NCBI RefSeq assembly: GCF_014197105.1
Contig: NZ_JACIEV010000007.1
Span: forward strand, 62,001-126,000
Direction of reading: 5' to 3'
DNA length: 64,000 nucleotides
From: Sphingomonas jinjuensis
GTDB lineage: Bacteria > Pseudomonadota > Alphaproteobacteria > Sphingomonadales > Sphingomonadaceae
Part shown: positions 46,139 to 54,966 of the stretch, piece by piece
Position numbering within the stretch: the first letter of the stretch is position 1
Layout: each line of letters starts with the position of its first letter
The notes under the pieces: generated by a model
Told to the model about the DNA's origin: nothing
Database searches by the model: none
The model's input: the letters and a program-made list of their open reading frames with translations, nothing else
Translations under genes and position numbers: made by a program

Positions 46139-46753
46139 GTGACGGCGGGGAAATCACTCGCTACGCCCCCCCTCGTGGACACGATCGAAGCCACCGCCGC
46201 GCTGCTCGTCATCGTCAACGTTGCGCTGGTGGCGCGGCGTAGCGTTTGGAACTATCCCTTCGCGATCGTCGCGGTCGCGATCTATGCCGTCATCTTCTTC
46301 CGCGCGCGGCTGTACAGCGACATGATCCTGCAGGGCTTCTTCGTCGCGGTTAACCTGTACGGCTGGGTCCACTGGTCGCGGGTCAAGGCCGAGGTCGGCG
46401 AGGTCGCGGTCGAGACGATGGCGCCGCCGGCCCGCGCCGGCTGGCTGGCCGGTTGCCTGGCGGCGACGCTGGCCTGGGGCGCGCTGATGCATCGCTTCAC
46501 GGACGCGACGCACCCGTGGTGGGACGCCGGCATCGCCATTACCAGCATCGCCGCGCAGACGCTTCAGGCGCGGCGACTGATCGAAAGCTGGTGGCTGTGG
46601 ATCCTGGTCGATGTCGCCTCGATCCCGCTCTATGCGATCAAGGGGCTGTGGTTCACCTGCGCGCTCTATGGCGTGCTGCTGCTGATCTCGGCGGCGGGGC
46701 TGCTCGACTGGCGGCGAGCGATGGGACGGGCGACACGGATGGTGCCGGCATGA
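46139..46753 (+). CDS. pnuC: Nicotinamide riboside transporter PnuC
   Basis: A 204-residue inner-membrane protein with about seven hydrophobic segments. The family pattern includes ARRSVWNYPFAIVAVAIYA and the conserved aromatic VNLYGWVHWSR. The motif WWLWILVDVASIPLYAIKG near the C-terminus is diagnostic of PnuC. It takes up nicotinamide riboside by facilitated diffusion, with trapping by cytosolic phosphorylation. GTG at 46139 or 46136 is the likely start; the ribosome-binding site AGGA is the edge of a family D palindrome. It overlaps the kinase gene by 4 bp. Confidence 0.93.
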   Translation: MTAGKSLATPPLVDTIEATAALLVIVNVALVARRSVWNYPFAIVAVAIYAVIFFRARLYSDMILQGFFVAVNLYGWVHWSRVKAEVGEVAVETMAPPARAGWLAGCLAATLAWGALMHRFTDATHPWWDAGIAITSIAAQTLQARRLIESWWLWILVDVASIPLYAIKGLWFTCALYGVLLLISAAGLLDWRRAMGRATRMVPA

Positions 46754-47265
46754 TCCCGCGCAGCGTCTGCCTCCACGGACCGGAAAGCACCGGCAAGTCG
46801 ACGATCGGCCCGCAGCTGGCCCAGCATTTCGACAGCCCCTATGTCGCGGAATTCGGCCGCACCTATTGCGAGCGCTTCGGCACCGAACTGTCGATGGCCG
46901 ATCTGGTCGCCATCGCGCGCGGCCATGACGCGAAGACGCAGGCGGCGCTGGCGGAGCGGTCGTATCCCGTCATCCTCGACACCGATCCGCTGATGACCGC
47001 GGTGTGGGCCGACATGCTGTTCGGCCGCCGCGACCCGTGGTTCGACGCCTGGACGGGGACCGCCGAGCTGTACCTGCTGTTCGACATCGACCTGCCCTGG
47101 GTCGAGGACGGCACGCGGATGTTCGGCAGCGATGCCGACCGGCGCCGGTTCTTCGAGCTGTCGAAGGCGGAGCTGGTGCGGCGCAAGCTGCCTTGGGTGC
47201 TGATCGGCGGAACCGGCAGCCGACGGTATCTCAACGCGCTGGACGCCATCCGCAGCTTCGGTTGA
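46750..47265 (+). CDS. NadR-like nicotinamide riboside kinase
   Basis: A 171-residue P-loop kinase with Walker A GPESTGKST (10-18). The sequence FGRTYCERFG and the block VILDTDPLMTAVWADMLFGR resemble the ribosylnicotinamide kinase domain of NadR. The N-terminal adenylyltransferase and repressor domains of enterobacterial NadR are absent. With PnuC immediately upstream (ATGA overlap), it would phosphorylate imported nicotinamide riboside to NMN, making a two-gene salvage unit. Substrate specificity is inferred from this context. Confidence 0.88.
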   Translation: MIPRSVCLHGPESTGKSTIGPQLAQHFDSPYVAEFGRTYCERFGTELSMADLVAIARGHDAKTQAALAERSYPVILDTDPLMTAVWADMLFGRRDPWFDAWTGTAELYLLFDIDLPWVEDGTRMFGSDADRRRFFELSKAELVRRKLPWVLIGGTGSRRYLNALDAIRSFG

Positions 47266-47268
47266 TAC

Positions 47269-47296
47269 TTGGGATCGTGCGCAGACACTGCTAGCG
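47269..47296 (+). promoter_or_regulatory. Candidate lepA promoter, possibly leaderless
   Basis: TTGGGA (47269-47274) and CTAGCG (47291-47296) are 16 bp apart, and the -10 ends 7 nt before the lepA ATG. No Shine-Dalgarno is visible, so initiation at the ATG itself is possible. Confidence 0.4.
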
Positions 47297-47303
47297 GGCT
47301 GGC

Positions 47304-49112
47304 ATGACTCCGCTCGACCGTATCCGTAACTTCTCGATCATCGCCCATATCGACCATGGCAAGTCGACGCTCGCCGATCGCCTGATCCAGGCCACCGGCG
47401 GCCTTTCCGACCGCGAGATGAGCGAGCAGGTGCTCGACAACATGGAGATCGAGAAGGAACGCGGCATCACCATCAAGGCGCAGACGGTGCGCCTGGCGTA
47501 CAAGGCGAAGGACGGCGTCGAGTACACGCTGAACCTGATGGACACGCCGGGCCACGTCGATTTCGCCTATGAAGTCAGCCGCAGCCTGGCGGCATGCGAG
47601 GGCGCGTTGCTGGTCGTCGACGCGGCGCAGGGCGTCGAGGCGCAGACGCTGGCCAACGTCTATCAGTCGATCGAGCACAACCACGAGATCGTGCCGGTCA
47701 TCAACAAGATCGACCTCCCCGCCGCCGAGCCCGAGCAGGTGCGCAAGGAGATCGAGGACGTCATCGGCCTCGACGCGTCGGAAGCGGTGCTGGCGAGCGC
47801 CAAGTCGGGGATCGGCATCGCCGATATCCTGGAAGCGATCGTCACCAAGATCCCGAGCCCCAAGGGCGATGCCGACGCGCCGCTGAAGGCGATGCTGGTC
47901 GACAGCTGGTACGATCCGTACCTCGGCGTCGTGATCCTGATTCGGGTGATGGATGGCTCGCTGAAGAAGGGCCAGCAGATCAAGTTCATGCAGGCGGGCA
48001 CGACGCATCTCGTCGACCGCGTCGGCTGTTTCCGGCCCAAGATCGAACAGCTTAGCGACCTGGGGCCGGGCGAAATCGGCTTCATCACCGCGCAGATCAA
48101 GGACGTGGCGCAGGCACGCGTCGGCGACACGCTGACCGATGCGAAGCGACCTGCCGCCGAACCGCTGGAGGGGTTCAAGGAAGTCCAGCCGGTGGTGTTC
48201 TGCGGGCTGTTCCCACTCGACGCCAACGACTTCGAAAAGCTGCGCGAATCGATCAGCAAGCTGCGGCTCAACGATGCGTCGTTCAGCTTCGAGATGGAGA
48301 CGTCGGCGGCGCTGGGCTTCGGCTTCCGCTGCGGCTTCCTGGGGCTGCTTCACCTGGAGATCATCCAGGAGCGGCTGATGCGCGAGTACGACCTCGACCT
48401 GATCACCACCGCACCGTCGGTTGTGTACGACATCGAGCTGACCCACGGCGCCGGCCATATCGAACTGCACAATCCCGCCGACATGCCCGACACGAACAAG
48501 ATCGCCGAGATCAGCGAGCCGTGGATCGAGGCGACGATCTATGTCCCCGACGAGTATCTCGGCAGCATCCTGAAGCTGTGCCAGGATCGTCGCGGCATCC
48601 AGAAGAACCTGACCTATGTCGGCGGGCGCGCGCAGGCGACGTACGAGCTGCCGCTCAACGAGGTGGTGTTCGACTTTTACGACCGGCTGAAGTCGCTGTC
48701 GAAGGGCTATGCCAGCTTCGACTATCATCAGATCGGCTACCGTCCGGGCGACCTCGTCAAGATGAGCATTCTCGTCAACGAGGAGCCGGTCGACGCGCTG
48801 TCGATGATCGTCCACCGCGGCACCGCAGAGACGCGCGGGCGCGGCATGTGCGAGCGGCTGAAGGAGCTGATCCCGCGCCACCTGTTCAAGATCCCGATCC
48901 AGGCGGCGATCGGCGGCAAGGTGGTGGCGCGCGAGACGATCAGCGCGATGCGCAAGGACGTGACCGCCAAATGCTATGGCGGCGATGCTACCCGCAAGCG
49001 CAAGCTGCTGGACAAGCAGAAGAAGGGCAAGGCGAAGATGCGCGAATACGGCAGCGTCCAGATCCCTCAGGAAGCGTTCATCGCCGCCCTGCGAATGGGT
49101 GACGAGGGCTGA
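47304..49112 (+). CDS. lepA: Elongation factor 4 (LepA)
   Basis: A 602-residue ribosome-associated GTPase that back-translocates or aids subunit assembly under stress. G1 is [10 protein letters not shown]3 is DTPGH and G4 is NKID. The LepA-specific C-terminal domain includes [20 protein letters not shown] and [20 protein letters not shown]. Length is exactly typical. The long antisense frame over this gene has no protein-like features. Transcription probably starts from the promoter immediately upstream. Confidence 0.98.
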   Translation: MTPLDRIRNFSIIAHIDHGKSTLADRLIQATGGLSDREMSEQVLDNMEIEKERGITIKAQTVRLAYKAKDGVEYTLNLMDTPGHVDFAYEVSRSLAACEGALLVVDAAQGVEAQTLANVYQSIEHNHEIVPVINKIDLPAAEPEQVRKEIEDVIGLDASEAVLASAKSGIGIADILEAIVTKIPSPKGDADAPLKAMLVDSWYDPYLGVVILIRVMDGSLKKGQQIKFMQAGTTHLVDRVGCFRPKIEQLSDLGPGEIGFITAQIKDVAQARVGDTLTDAKRPAAEPLEGFKEVQPVVFCGLFPLDANDFEKLRESISKLRLNDASFSFEMETSAALGFGFRCGFLGLLHLEIIQERLMREYDLDLITTAPSVVYDIELTHGAGHIELHNPADMPDTNKIAEISEPWIEATIYVPDEYLGSILKLCQDRRGIQKNLTYVGGRAQATYELPLNEVVFDFYDRLKSLSKGYASFDYHQIGYRPGDLVKMSILVNEEPVDALSMIVHRGTAETRGRGMCERLKELIPRHLFKIPIQAAIGGKVVARETISAMRKDVTAKCYGGDATRKRKLLDKQKKGKAKMREYGSVQIPQEAFIAALRMGDEG

Positions 49113-49246
49113 GTCGCGCGGCCCTTTGCATGCGAAGGAACCGGGGCGTTAACGCGATATTTTCTGCCGCGAACGCATGGCGTTGGGTCAATGGCCGGGT
49201 CGGCCGCATCATTCGCCGGGAACGGTAAGGGAGTATCGAACGGGCG

Positions 49247-49618
49247 ATGGGTAGGCTTCGGATGATCGCCGCAATGCTGGCGACCGTATCGATCTTGGTG
49301 GCAGGGCTGTTGGTGACGGTGCCGCAGAGTGGGCTGCCGGTGATATTGGTGTTCGCGATCGGTTCGCTGATCCTGGGTGGGATCACGCCGTTCGAGGCGG
49401 CCGATCCGTCGTCGCGGATGCGGGTCGTGCTGGCCTGTGCCGCCTATACGCTGTGCGCGATCGCGGCGGGTGTCCTGGCGGTGGTATCAGGCGCGCCGCG
49501 GCTGGTGCCGGCGATCATGCTGGCGTCGACGCTGCCGGGAATGGTGCTGACGATCTGGGCGTTCCGCACGCGCAAGCGCTACAAGCGCCGCGGCTGGCAG
49601 AATTACTTCGACAATTGA
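49247..49618 (+). CDS. Small membrane protein, four predicted helices, unknown function
   Basis: A 123-residue hydrophobic protein with about four membrane segments (residues 8-26, 30-46, 60-82, 86-108) and a basic cytoplasmic tail (RTRKRYKRRGWQNYFDN). I recognise no family. It follows lepA by 134 bp, and a GGGAG lies 12 nt before the ATG. The 3' end overlaps the convergent PepSY gene by 16 bp, so the two stop codons interlock. Confidence 0.7.
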   Translation: MGRLRMIAAMLATVSILVAGLLVTVPQSGLPVILVFAIGSLILGGITPFEAADPSSRMRVVLACAAYTLCAIAAGVLAVVSGAPRLVPAIMLASTLPGMVLTIWAFRTRKRYKRRGWQNYFDN

Positions 49619-51075
49619 GGCGATGGTCGGCGGAGCGTCCATAGCCACGCTGCCGCCAGCACGAGCGCGACGAGATCCAGTGCCCAGATCGGCGGTTGGG
49701 TCGGACGCAGCAGGACGAGGTGGCCGAGGGCGGTCGCGACGATCGACCCGCCGAGCAACAGCGGCAGGCGCAGCCTCGCGATCCATGCCGGCTTGATCGC
49801 GGCGATCGCCAGGCCGGCGCCGATGATGCCCCAGAACGGCCAGACGAGCGGCGCATCGGGACCGGCAACCGCACGCAGCCAGAGCGCCGCGACGAGCCCG
49901 ATCGGCATGCCCCACACGACGACGTCCCAACCTGCCGCCAGGCGACGCCCGCCGAGGCCACGCCGGCGGCGCTTACCCAGCCACAGCGTGGTCCCGGTCG
50001 CGGTGACGACGCACAGCGCGAGGCCGAGCAGCATATAGGCGATCTCGACCGGCAGTCCGGCGAAGTTGCCGAAGTGCAGGTTGTAGGTCGAGGCGGCGAG
50101 CTGCTTGCCCAGCGCGCCATCGGACAGGCCGACCGGGCCGAGCCAGCCGCCGTCGCCGCCGAAGACATAGGTCTCGCCATAGACGAGGCGGCGGGGATGC
50201 TCTGCGATGATCTGGATGTGCTGGCCGGCGGTGCCGGGATCATGGACGATGATATAGGTGGGCGTAGAATGCGGCACGCGCCGTGCCAGTGTCGTGAGTG
50301 CACGGGCGGCGTCGGCGAGCGGGGCGGGGGCCGGATCGGCGATGGGCTCGGCGCCGAAGATGGGGGCATAGGCCCGCTCCATGTCGCCGCCGGTATAGGC
50401 CTTTGCCAGCACCGAGAAGCCGACGCTGCCGAGACCGATGAAGCTGCCGGTCAGCGCGACCGCGACGACGAAGGGCAAGGTCCAGACGCCGAGCCGATTG
50501 TGCCAGTCGGCCTGCGCGATCTGGTCGTGGCTGCGCGCGCGCAGGGTGAAGGCGTCGCGCACGATGCGCGGATGCGCCAGCACGCCGGTGACGACGAGCG
50601 CGACCAGCACCACGCCCAGTGCGCCGACGACGATCATGCCGAAGGTTAGCGGCAGAGTGAGATATTCGTGCAGCGCGATGACGAATTCGGTCCAGGCATG
50701 CGCCTCGCGTCCGATCACGCGGCCGGCGGCATCGGTGTACCAGCCGCCGCGGTCGGTGGTGACGACCGGGCGCGGCAGGTCGGCGTTGGGCATGCGCAGG
50801 TAGAGGTGGGTGGTACGCGGCTTGCCGACGTCCTGCGTCATGCCGGCTGCGAGCGCGGCCTGCGCGGCGGCGGGACTGAGCGCCTGCGTCTCGGCGATGC
50901 CGGGCTGCTCCCAGCGCTGCCACCGGTCGTGGATGACGACCAGCGTGCCGGTGAGCGCGATCAGATAGAGGAGTGCGCTGGCGAGCAGGCCGAGCGCGGC
51001 ATGGCCGCCGAGCGCGCGCTGGACGAGGCCGCGCTGGTCCGTGGCGGCATGGGGGCGGGCGCCGAGCGCGTTCAT
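49603..51075 (-). CDS. PepSY-associated transmembrane protein of a siderophore-uptake operon
   Basis: A 490-residue inner-membrane protein of the PepSY_TM (iron-regulated, PiuB-like) family. The N-terminal anchor (LLYLIALTGTLVVIHDRW) is followed by a periplasmic PepSY-rich domain and further helices, with RSHDQIAQADWHNRLGVWTLPFVVAV being a typical block. Proteins of this family are thought to reduce or release iron from ferrisiderophores in the periplasm. The ATG at 51075 overlaps the stop codon of the upstream membrane gene by 4 bp, and the TonB receptor lies before that, so the three form an iron-uptake transcript. Confidence 0.88.
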   Translation of the reverse strand: MNALGARPHAATDQRGLVQRALGGHAALGLLASALLYLIALTGTLVVIHDRWQRWEQPGIAETQALSPAAAQAALAAGMTQDVGKPRTTHLYLRMPNADLPRPVVTTDRGGWYTDAAGRVIGREAHAWTEFVIALHEYLTLPLTFGMIVVGALGVVLVALVVTGVLAHPRIVRDAFTLRARSHDQIAQADWHNRLGVWTLPFVVAVALTGSFIGLGSVGFSVLAKAYTGGDMERAYAPIFGAEPIADPAPAPLADAARALTTLARRVPHSTPTYIIVHDPGTAGQHIQIIAEHPRRLVYGETYVFGGDGGWLGPVGLSDGALGKQLAASTYNLHFGNFAGLPVEIAYMLLGLALCVVTATGTTLWLGKRRRRGLGGRRLAAGWDVVVWGMPIGLVAALWLRAVAGPDAPLVWPFWGIIGAGLAIAAIKPAWIARLRLPLLLGGSIVATALGHLVLLRPTQPPIWALDLVALVLAAAWLWTLRRPSPQLSK

Positions 51076-51614
51076 CCGAGGCTCCATAGGGCGGTGCCGA
51101 GAACCGCCGCGGCGAGCGGGGGCGCCACCATGCGGCGCGTGTCGGCGCGGGTCATCTGCCAGCCCATCAGCAGCGACCATAGCAGAGGCTGGAGGAAGAG
51201 CGTGAGCGCGGTGGTGTCGGCATCGCCCATGCCGTGGCGGCGGGCGAGCGCCTGCATGCCGAAGGTCAGCCATTGCGCGGCGGCGAAACCGACCGGGACG
51301 ACGAGCAGGAAGACGGCAACGCGGCGAACGAGGTCGCCCCAGCGGCGGGGGACGGTGACCGCGGGCGGCTCGCGCGCGGGCTGGCGCTGGCGGGCGGGCG
51401 AGGTCCAGCCCGACCAGAGCACCGCGACGATCGCCGCCAGCATGGCGGTGACGGTGCCGATCGCGAGGCCCCAGGCCCCATCCTGGGCGGCCAGGATCGC
51501 GAGCGCGAGCGCCGCGACTGCCCAGCCCGCCCAGCCGAGCACGCGCCGCCCGCCCCAGCCTGCGCGGACCAGTCCGATCCCGGCGACGATGAGGAGGAGG
51601 GCGGGCGCGGTCAC
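51072..51614 (-). CDS. Integral membrane protein of the TonB receptor operon, unknown function
   Basis: A 180-residue membrane protein with about five hydrophobic segments, starting with GTG 51614 only 5 nt after the receptor stop codon. No strong ribosome-binding site is visible, so translational reinitiation is likely. The position between a TonB receptor and a PepSY_TM protein matches small membrane proteins annotated as iron-transport accessory (DUF3649-like) components, but I cannot confirm the family. The longer frame upstream translates antisense receptor sequence and is not used. Confidence 0.65.
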   Translation of the reverse strand: MTAPALLLIVAGIGLVRAGWGGRRVLGWAGWAVAALALAILAAQDGAWGLAIGTVTAMLAAIVAVLWSGWTSPARQRQPAREPPAVTVPRRWGDLVRRVAVFLLVVPVGFAAAQWLTFGMQALARRHGMGDADTTALTLFLQPLLWSLLMGWQMTRADTRRMVAPPLAAAVLGTALWSLG

Positions 51615-51619
51615 GGGCG

Positions 51620-53722
51620 TCAGTAGCGGAAGCTGATCGTGCCGAGCACGCTGCGCGGCTCGCCGTAGCGGCTCTGGTCGAAGGTCAGCGCGGTAAGATA
51701 TTTGGCGTTGGTGACGTTGCGGACGTTGACGCTGACCGCGAGGGCGGGCGTCAGCTCGTAGCGGCCGAGCAGATCGACGAGCGCATAGTCGCCCTGATCG
51801 ATGCGCACCGTATTGCTCGGCTCGAAATAGAAGCTGCTCTGATACTGGATCGAGGTGCCGAGCTTTACCTTCGGCATGGCCGGCGGCGAGTAGGTGATGT
51901 TGAGGCGTCCCAGGTTGCGGGGGACGAAGGTACGCTCCGGCTGGTCCTGCTGGTTGCGGATCTTCATCGTGGTGAAGCCGCCGGTCGCCTGAAGGCCGGG
52001 GAGCAGCTGGCCGCCGAATTCCAGCTCGATGCCCTGCGACTTGGCATCGACGGGCGTGTAGACGGTGCGACCGAGCGTCGCATCGAACTGGCCGAAGGCG
52101 GTGTTGTTCTGGCGCGCTTGGAAGATCGCGGCGCTGGCATAGAGCCGGCCGCCCAACCATTCGCCCTTCAGCCCCGCCTCCAGATTGTCGCCCTCGACCG
52201 GCGGCAGGATCTGGTTGGCGGCGTTGAGCTCGACCTGGGGGCGGAAGATCGTCGCGAAGCTGGCATAGGCGCTGATGCTAGGCGTCAGGTCGAAGGTCGC
52301 ACCGACGAACGGCGAGAAGCGCGAGCGGCTGAAGTTCTGGGCGGCACCGTATGACGTGCCCTCGCTGGTGGCATGGGTGTAGTTGCCGCCGACCATCACC
52401 TTCAGCGGATCGGCGAGGTTGAGGCGGACGAGGCCGTATGCGGATTCGCGCACCGTGTGCGTATCGAGGCTGAGCGTATAGGGCGTCGGGAAGTTGGGCT
52501 TGGGGAATCGCCCGTCGAACAGCGTCGCGAGCGGCAACGAGACGTTGATCGTGGGATTGTCGTAGCTGGAATATTGCAGATAGCTCTCGGCGCCGCGCTG
52601 GACGCCGACCATTACGTCATGCTCGCGCCCGGCGACGGCGAGCTTGCCGCTGAGATAGGCGTCAAGCGACAGGTTGCGCGTCTCGCCCTTGAAGGCGCCG
52701 GGGTAGCTGAAGATGCCCAGCCCGGTGGCGCGATCGGGGTTGCCGTAGATGTAGAAGAGCGTGTCGTCCTCGCTGATCGCGCGGCGCAGCACACTGACCT
52801 TGCCGGTCCAGCCACCGCCGAAATCATGCGTGATGTCGCCGAAGATCTGGCGGTCGACGACGTTCCAGCTCGACCAGTCGGGGGCATAGTTGGCGCTGCG
52901 CTTGAATTCGATGCGGCTGCCGTCGGTGTAATAGAGCGGGATCGCCCCCCACATCGCGCCGGTGCTCTTGTGATCCTGATGGCCGTAGCCGGCGCTGACG
53001 ACGGTGTTGGGGCCAAGGTCGGCCTCGACGATGCCGTACCCGGTCCAGCGCTTCAGCTGATAGCGGTCGAGATAGCTGTCGGTGTCGAGCGCCGCGCCGA
53101 CCGCACGGGCTCGGATGCTGCCGCTCTTGGTCAGCGGCACGCTGACGTCGGCGTCGAGGCGGAGCGCTTCGAACGAGCCGTACTGGACGCTCGCCGAGGT
53201 ACGGAAGTCCTTGAACGGGCGCTTGCGGACGAAGTTGATCAGCGCCGAGGGATTGCCGGTCGGCGAGAGCAGGCCGGGCGCACCGCGGACGACCTCGACC
53301 CGGTCGTAGATCGCGGTGTCGATCGAGCCGGTCTGGATGCCGAACGCGAAGGGCAGGCCGACGCCGTCGATCTGGAACGTCTGGATGTCGAAGCCGCGCG
53401 CCGAATAATAGACGCGGTCGGTTTCGCCGGCGAAGACGCTGACGCCGGGGACGGTGGCGAGCAGCTGGTTGACGTCGTTGAGCTGGAAATCCTGGATCTG
53501 CGCGCGGGTGACGACGCTGACCGACTGCGGCGTCTCGCGCTGGCTCAAGGGCAGGCGGGTCGCGGTGCGCTGGTCGCTGACGCCATAGTCGTCGGTCCCT
53601 TCGCTGCGCTGGCCGGTGACGATCACGTCGTCGCCGCGCTGGGGATCGTTGGCGGGGGTGGTGGCGGCGGTCGGGGTGGTCGAGGCGGCGGCTGCGGCGA
53701 GCAGCGCGAGGACGGCGGTCAT
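51620..53722 (-). CDS. TonB-dependent siderophore receptor
   Basis: A 700-residue outer-membrane receptor. The short signal peptide (MTAVLALLAAAAAS) is followed by a plug domain with LPLSQRETPQSVSVVT and VEVVRGAPGLLSPTGNPSALIN. A 22-strand barrel with the C-terminal ending GTISFRY follows. It resembles ferrichrome- or ferric-pyoverdine-type receptors; the ligand is unknown. The ATG at 53722 has GGGAG upstream. A Fur-like site at 53767-53785 and the downstream PepSY_TM gene support iron control. It heads a three-gene unit. Confidence 0.95.
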   Translation of the reverse strand: MTAVLALLAAAAASTTPTAATTPANDPQRGDDVIVTGQRSEGTDDYGVSDQRTATRLPLSQRETPQSVSVVTRAQIQDFQLNDVNQLLATVPGVSVFAGETDRVYYSARGFDIQTFQIDGVGLPFAFGIQTGSIDTAIYDRVEVVRGAPGLLSPTGNPSALINFVRKRPFKDFRTSASVQYGSFEALRLDADVSVPLTKSGSIRARAVGAALDTDSYLDRYQLKRWTGYGIVEADLGPNTVVSAGYGHQDHKSTGAMWGAIPLYYTDGSRIEFKRSANYAPDWSSWNVVDRQIFGDITHDFGGGWTGKVSVLRRAISEDDTLFYIYGNPDRATGLGIFSYPGAFKGETRNLSLDAYLSGKLAVAGREHDVMVGVQRGAESYLQYSSYDNPTINVSLPLATLFDGRFPKPNFPTPYTLSLDTHTVRESAYGLVRLNLADPLKVMVGGNYTHATSEGTSYGAAQNFSRSRFSPFVGATFDLTPSISAYASFATIFRPQVELNAANQILPPVEGDNLEAGLKGEWLGGRLYASAAIFQARQNNTAFGQFDATLGRTVYTPVDAKSQGIELEFGGQLLPGLQATGGFTTMKIRNQQDQPERTFVPRNLGRLNITYSPPAMPKVKLGTSIQYQSSFYFEPSNTVRIDQGDYALVDLLGRYELTPALAVSVNVRNVTNAKYLTALTFDQSRYGEPRSVLGTISFRY

Positions 53723-53766
53723 GTAAGGCAACTCCCTTGTCGGGAGCGTCCTTAGCGGCCCAATCG

Positions 53767-53785
53767 CTTATTGCAAGTCATTAGC
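53767..53785 (-). promoter_or_regulatory. Candidate Fur box of the TonB receptor operon
   Basis: The minus-strand sequence GCTAATGACTTGCAATAAG matches the 19-bp Fur consensus at about 11 positions and has the TTGCAA core common in alphaproteobacteria. It lies about 45 bp upstream of the receptor start and overlaps the ada stop codon. Confidence 0.45.
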
Positions 53786-54803
53786 GTTTGCAGCGCCGTT
53801 CTCGGTCGAGCAACGCCGCCTTGCGGTCCAAGCCCCAGGCATAGCCGCCGGGGGAGCCGTCACTCCGCAGAGCGCGGTGGCAAGGCACGACGACGGCGAC
53901 GGGATTGGCGCCGCAGGCCGATCCGACCGCGCGGACGGCGCCGGGATGGCCGGCACGGGCGGCAAGCTCGCCATAGCTGAGCGTGTCGCCGGGTGGGATC
54001 GTCGTCAGCGCCTGCCACACCGCTTCCTGAAAGGCGGTGCCGCGGACGTCGAGCGGCAGCGCGGCGTCGCGATCGGGCGATTCGACGGTGGCGACGACGG
54101 CCTCGGCCAGCCCAGCGAGCGACTCATCGCCCGGCTCGATCGTGGCGTGGGGAAAGCGGATCGCCAGCGCCGAGCCATCCTCGTCGAACGCGACGCGGCA
54201 CAGGCCGCGCTGGGTCGCGGCGATCAGCAGCGGGCCGAGGCTGGTATCGGCGACCGTCCAGCGGATCGTCTCGCCGGTGCCGCCGCGCCTCCGGGTGCCG
54301 GGCGTCATGCCGAGGCGTGGCGCGGCATCGGCGTAGAAGCGGCTGGGGGCGGCATAGCCCGCCATATAGATCGCCTCGGTCACACTGGTGCCCACGGCGA
54401 GGGCGTCGGCGGCGCGCTCGGCGCGATGGGCGCGGGCATAGGCGGCGGGCGTCACCCCGGTCGCGCGCTTGAACAGCCGGTGGAAATGATGCGGGGCATA
54501 GCCGACCGCCGCAGCAAGCACATCGAGTGACGGTGCGTCCTCGGCGGCGAGGAGCCGGGTGGCGTGCGCCACCGCGGCGGTATCGCGCGCGACATCGTCG
54601 GGCAGGCAGCGGCGGCAAGCACGATAGCCCGCGGCGATCGCCTCGGCACCGTCCTTATAGAAGGTGACGTTCTCGCGTTTGGGGCGGCGGGCCGGGCAGC
54701 TGGGCTTGCAGTAGATGCCGGTGGTGTGGACCGCGACGACGAAGCGGCCGTCGGCGCTTCGGTCGCGGGTGGCGAAGGCGGTCCAGGCGTCGGTGGGGGT
54801 CAT
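53781..54803 (-). CDS. ada: Bifunctional Ada: DNA repair methyltransferase and transcriptional regulator
   Basis: A 340-residue protein with the N-terminal Ada metal-binding domain (Cys32, Cys36, Cys63, Cys66, giving the Cys4 zinc site that accepts methyl groups from phosphotriesters), an AraC-type helix-turn-helix (LDVLAAAVGYAPHHFHRLFK) and the C-terminal O6-methylguanine transferase with active-site Cys308 in VVPCHR. On methylation it activates its own operon. The ATG at 54803 is the family start; the frame from 54878 would include a family F repeat. It ends inside the region carrying the Fur-like site of the next gene. Confidence 0.95.
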   Translation of the reverse strand: MTPTDAWTAFATRDRSADGRFVVAVHTTGIYCKPSCPARRPKRENVTFYKDGAEAIAAGYRACRRCLPDDVARDTAAVAHATRLLAAEDAPSLDVLAAAVGYAPHHFHRLFKRATGVTPAAYARAHRAERAADALAVGTSVTEAIYMAGYAAPSRFYADAAPRLGMTPGTRRRGGTGETIRWTVADTSLGPLLIAATQRGLCRVAFDEDGSALAIRFPHATIEPGDESLAGLAEAVVATVESPDRDAALPLDVRGTAFQEAVWQALTTIPPGDTLSYGELAARAGHPGAVRAVGSACGANPVAVVVPCHRALRSDGSPGGYAWGLDRKAALLDRERRCKR

Positions 54804-54824
54804 GGGTGTAACTCGCTCCACATT

Positions 54825-54942
54825 CCGTTCGCCCTGAGGAGAGGCTGAGCGCAAGCGAAGCCTCGTCTCGAAGGGCAAGCCAAGTCACCTGTGCTTCGAG
54901 ACGGCGCTTCGACTTCGCTCAGCGCCTCCTCAGCACGAACGG
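54825..54942. repeat. Intergenic palindrome, family F copy 2 (long form)
   Basis: The left arm starts CCGTTCGCCCTGAGG and the right arm ends CTCAGCACGAACGG. An inner pair is GCTGAGCGCAAGCGAAGC with GCTTCGACTTCGCTCAGC. Shared outer sequence with 29878-29961 supports one family. It fills most of the gap between ada and the next gene. Confidence 0.75.
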
Positions 54943-54966
54943 ATTGGGGGTAGGACGGTATGCCGA

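Noticed and set aside
46863..48881. 672-codon minus-strand open frame over lepA
   Set aside because: It is antisense to a full-length, unmistakable lepA. The translation is rich in Arg, Asp, His and Leu from GC-rich codon mirror effects and has no domain pattern.
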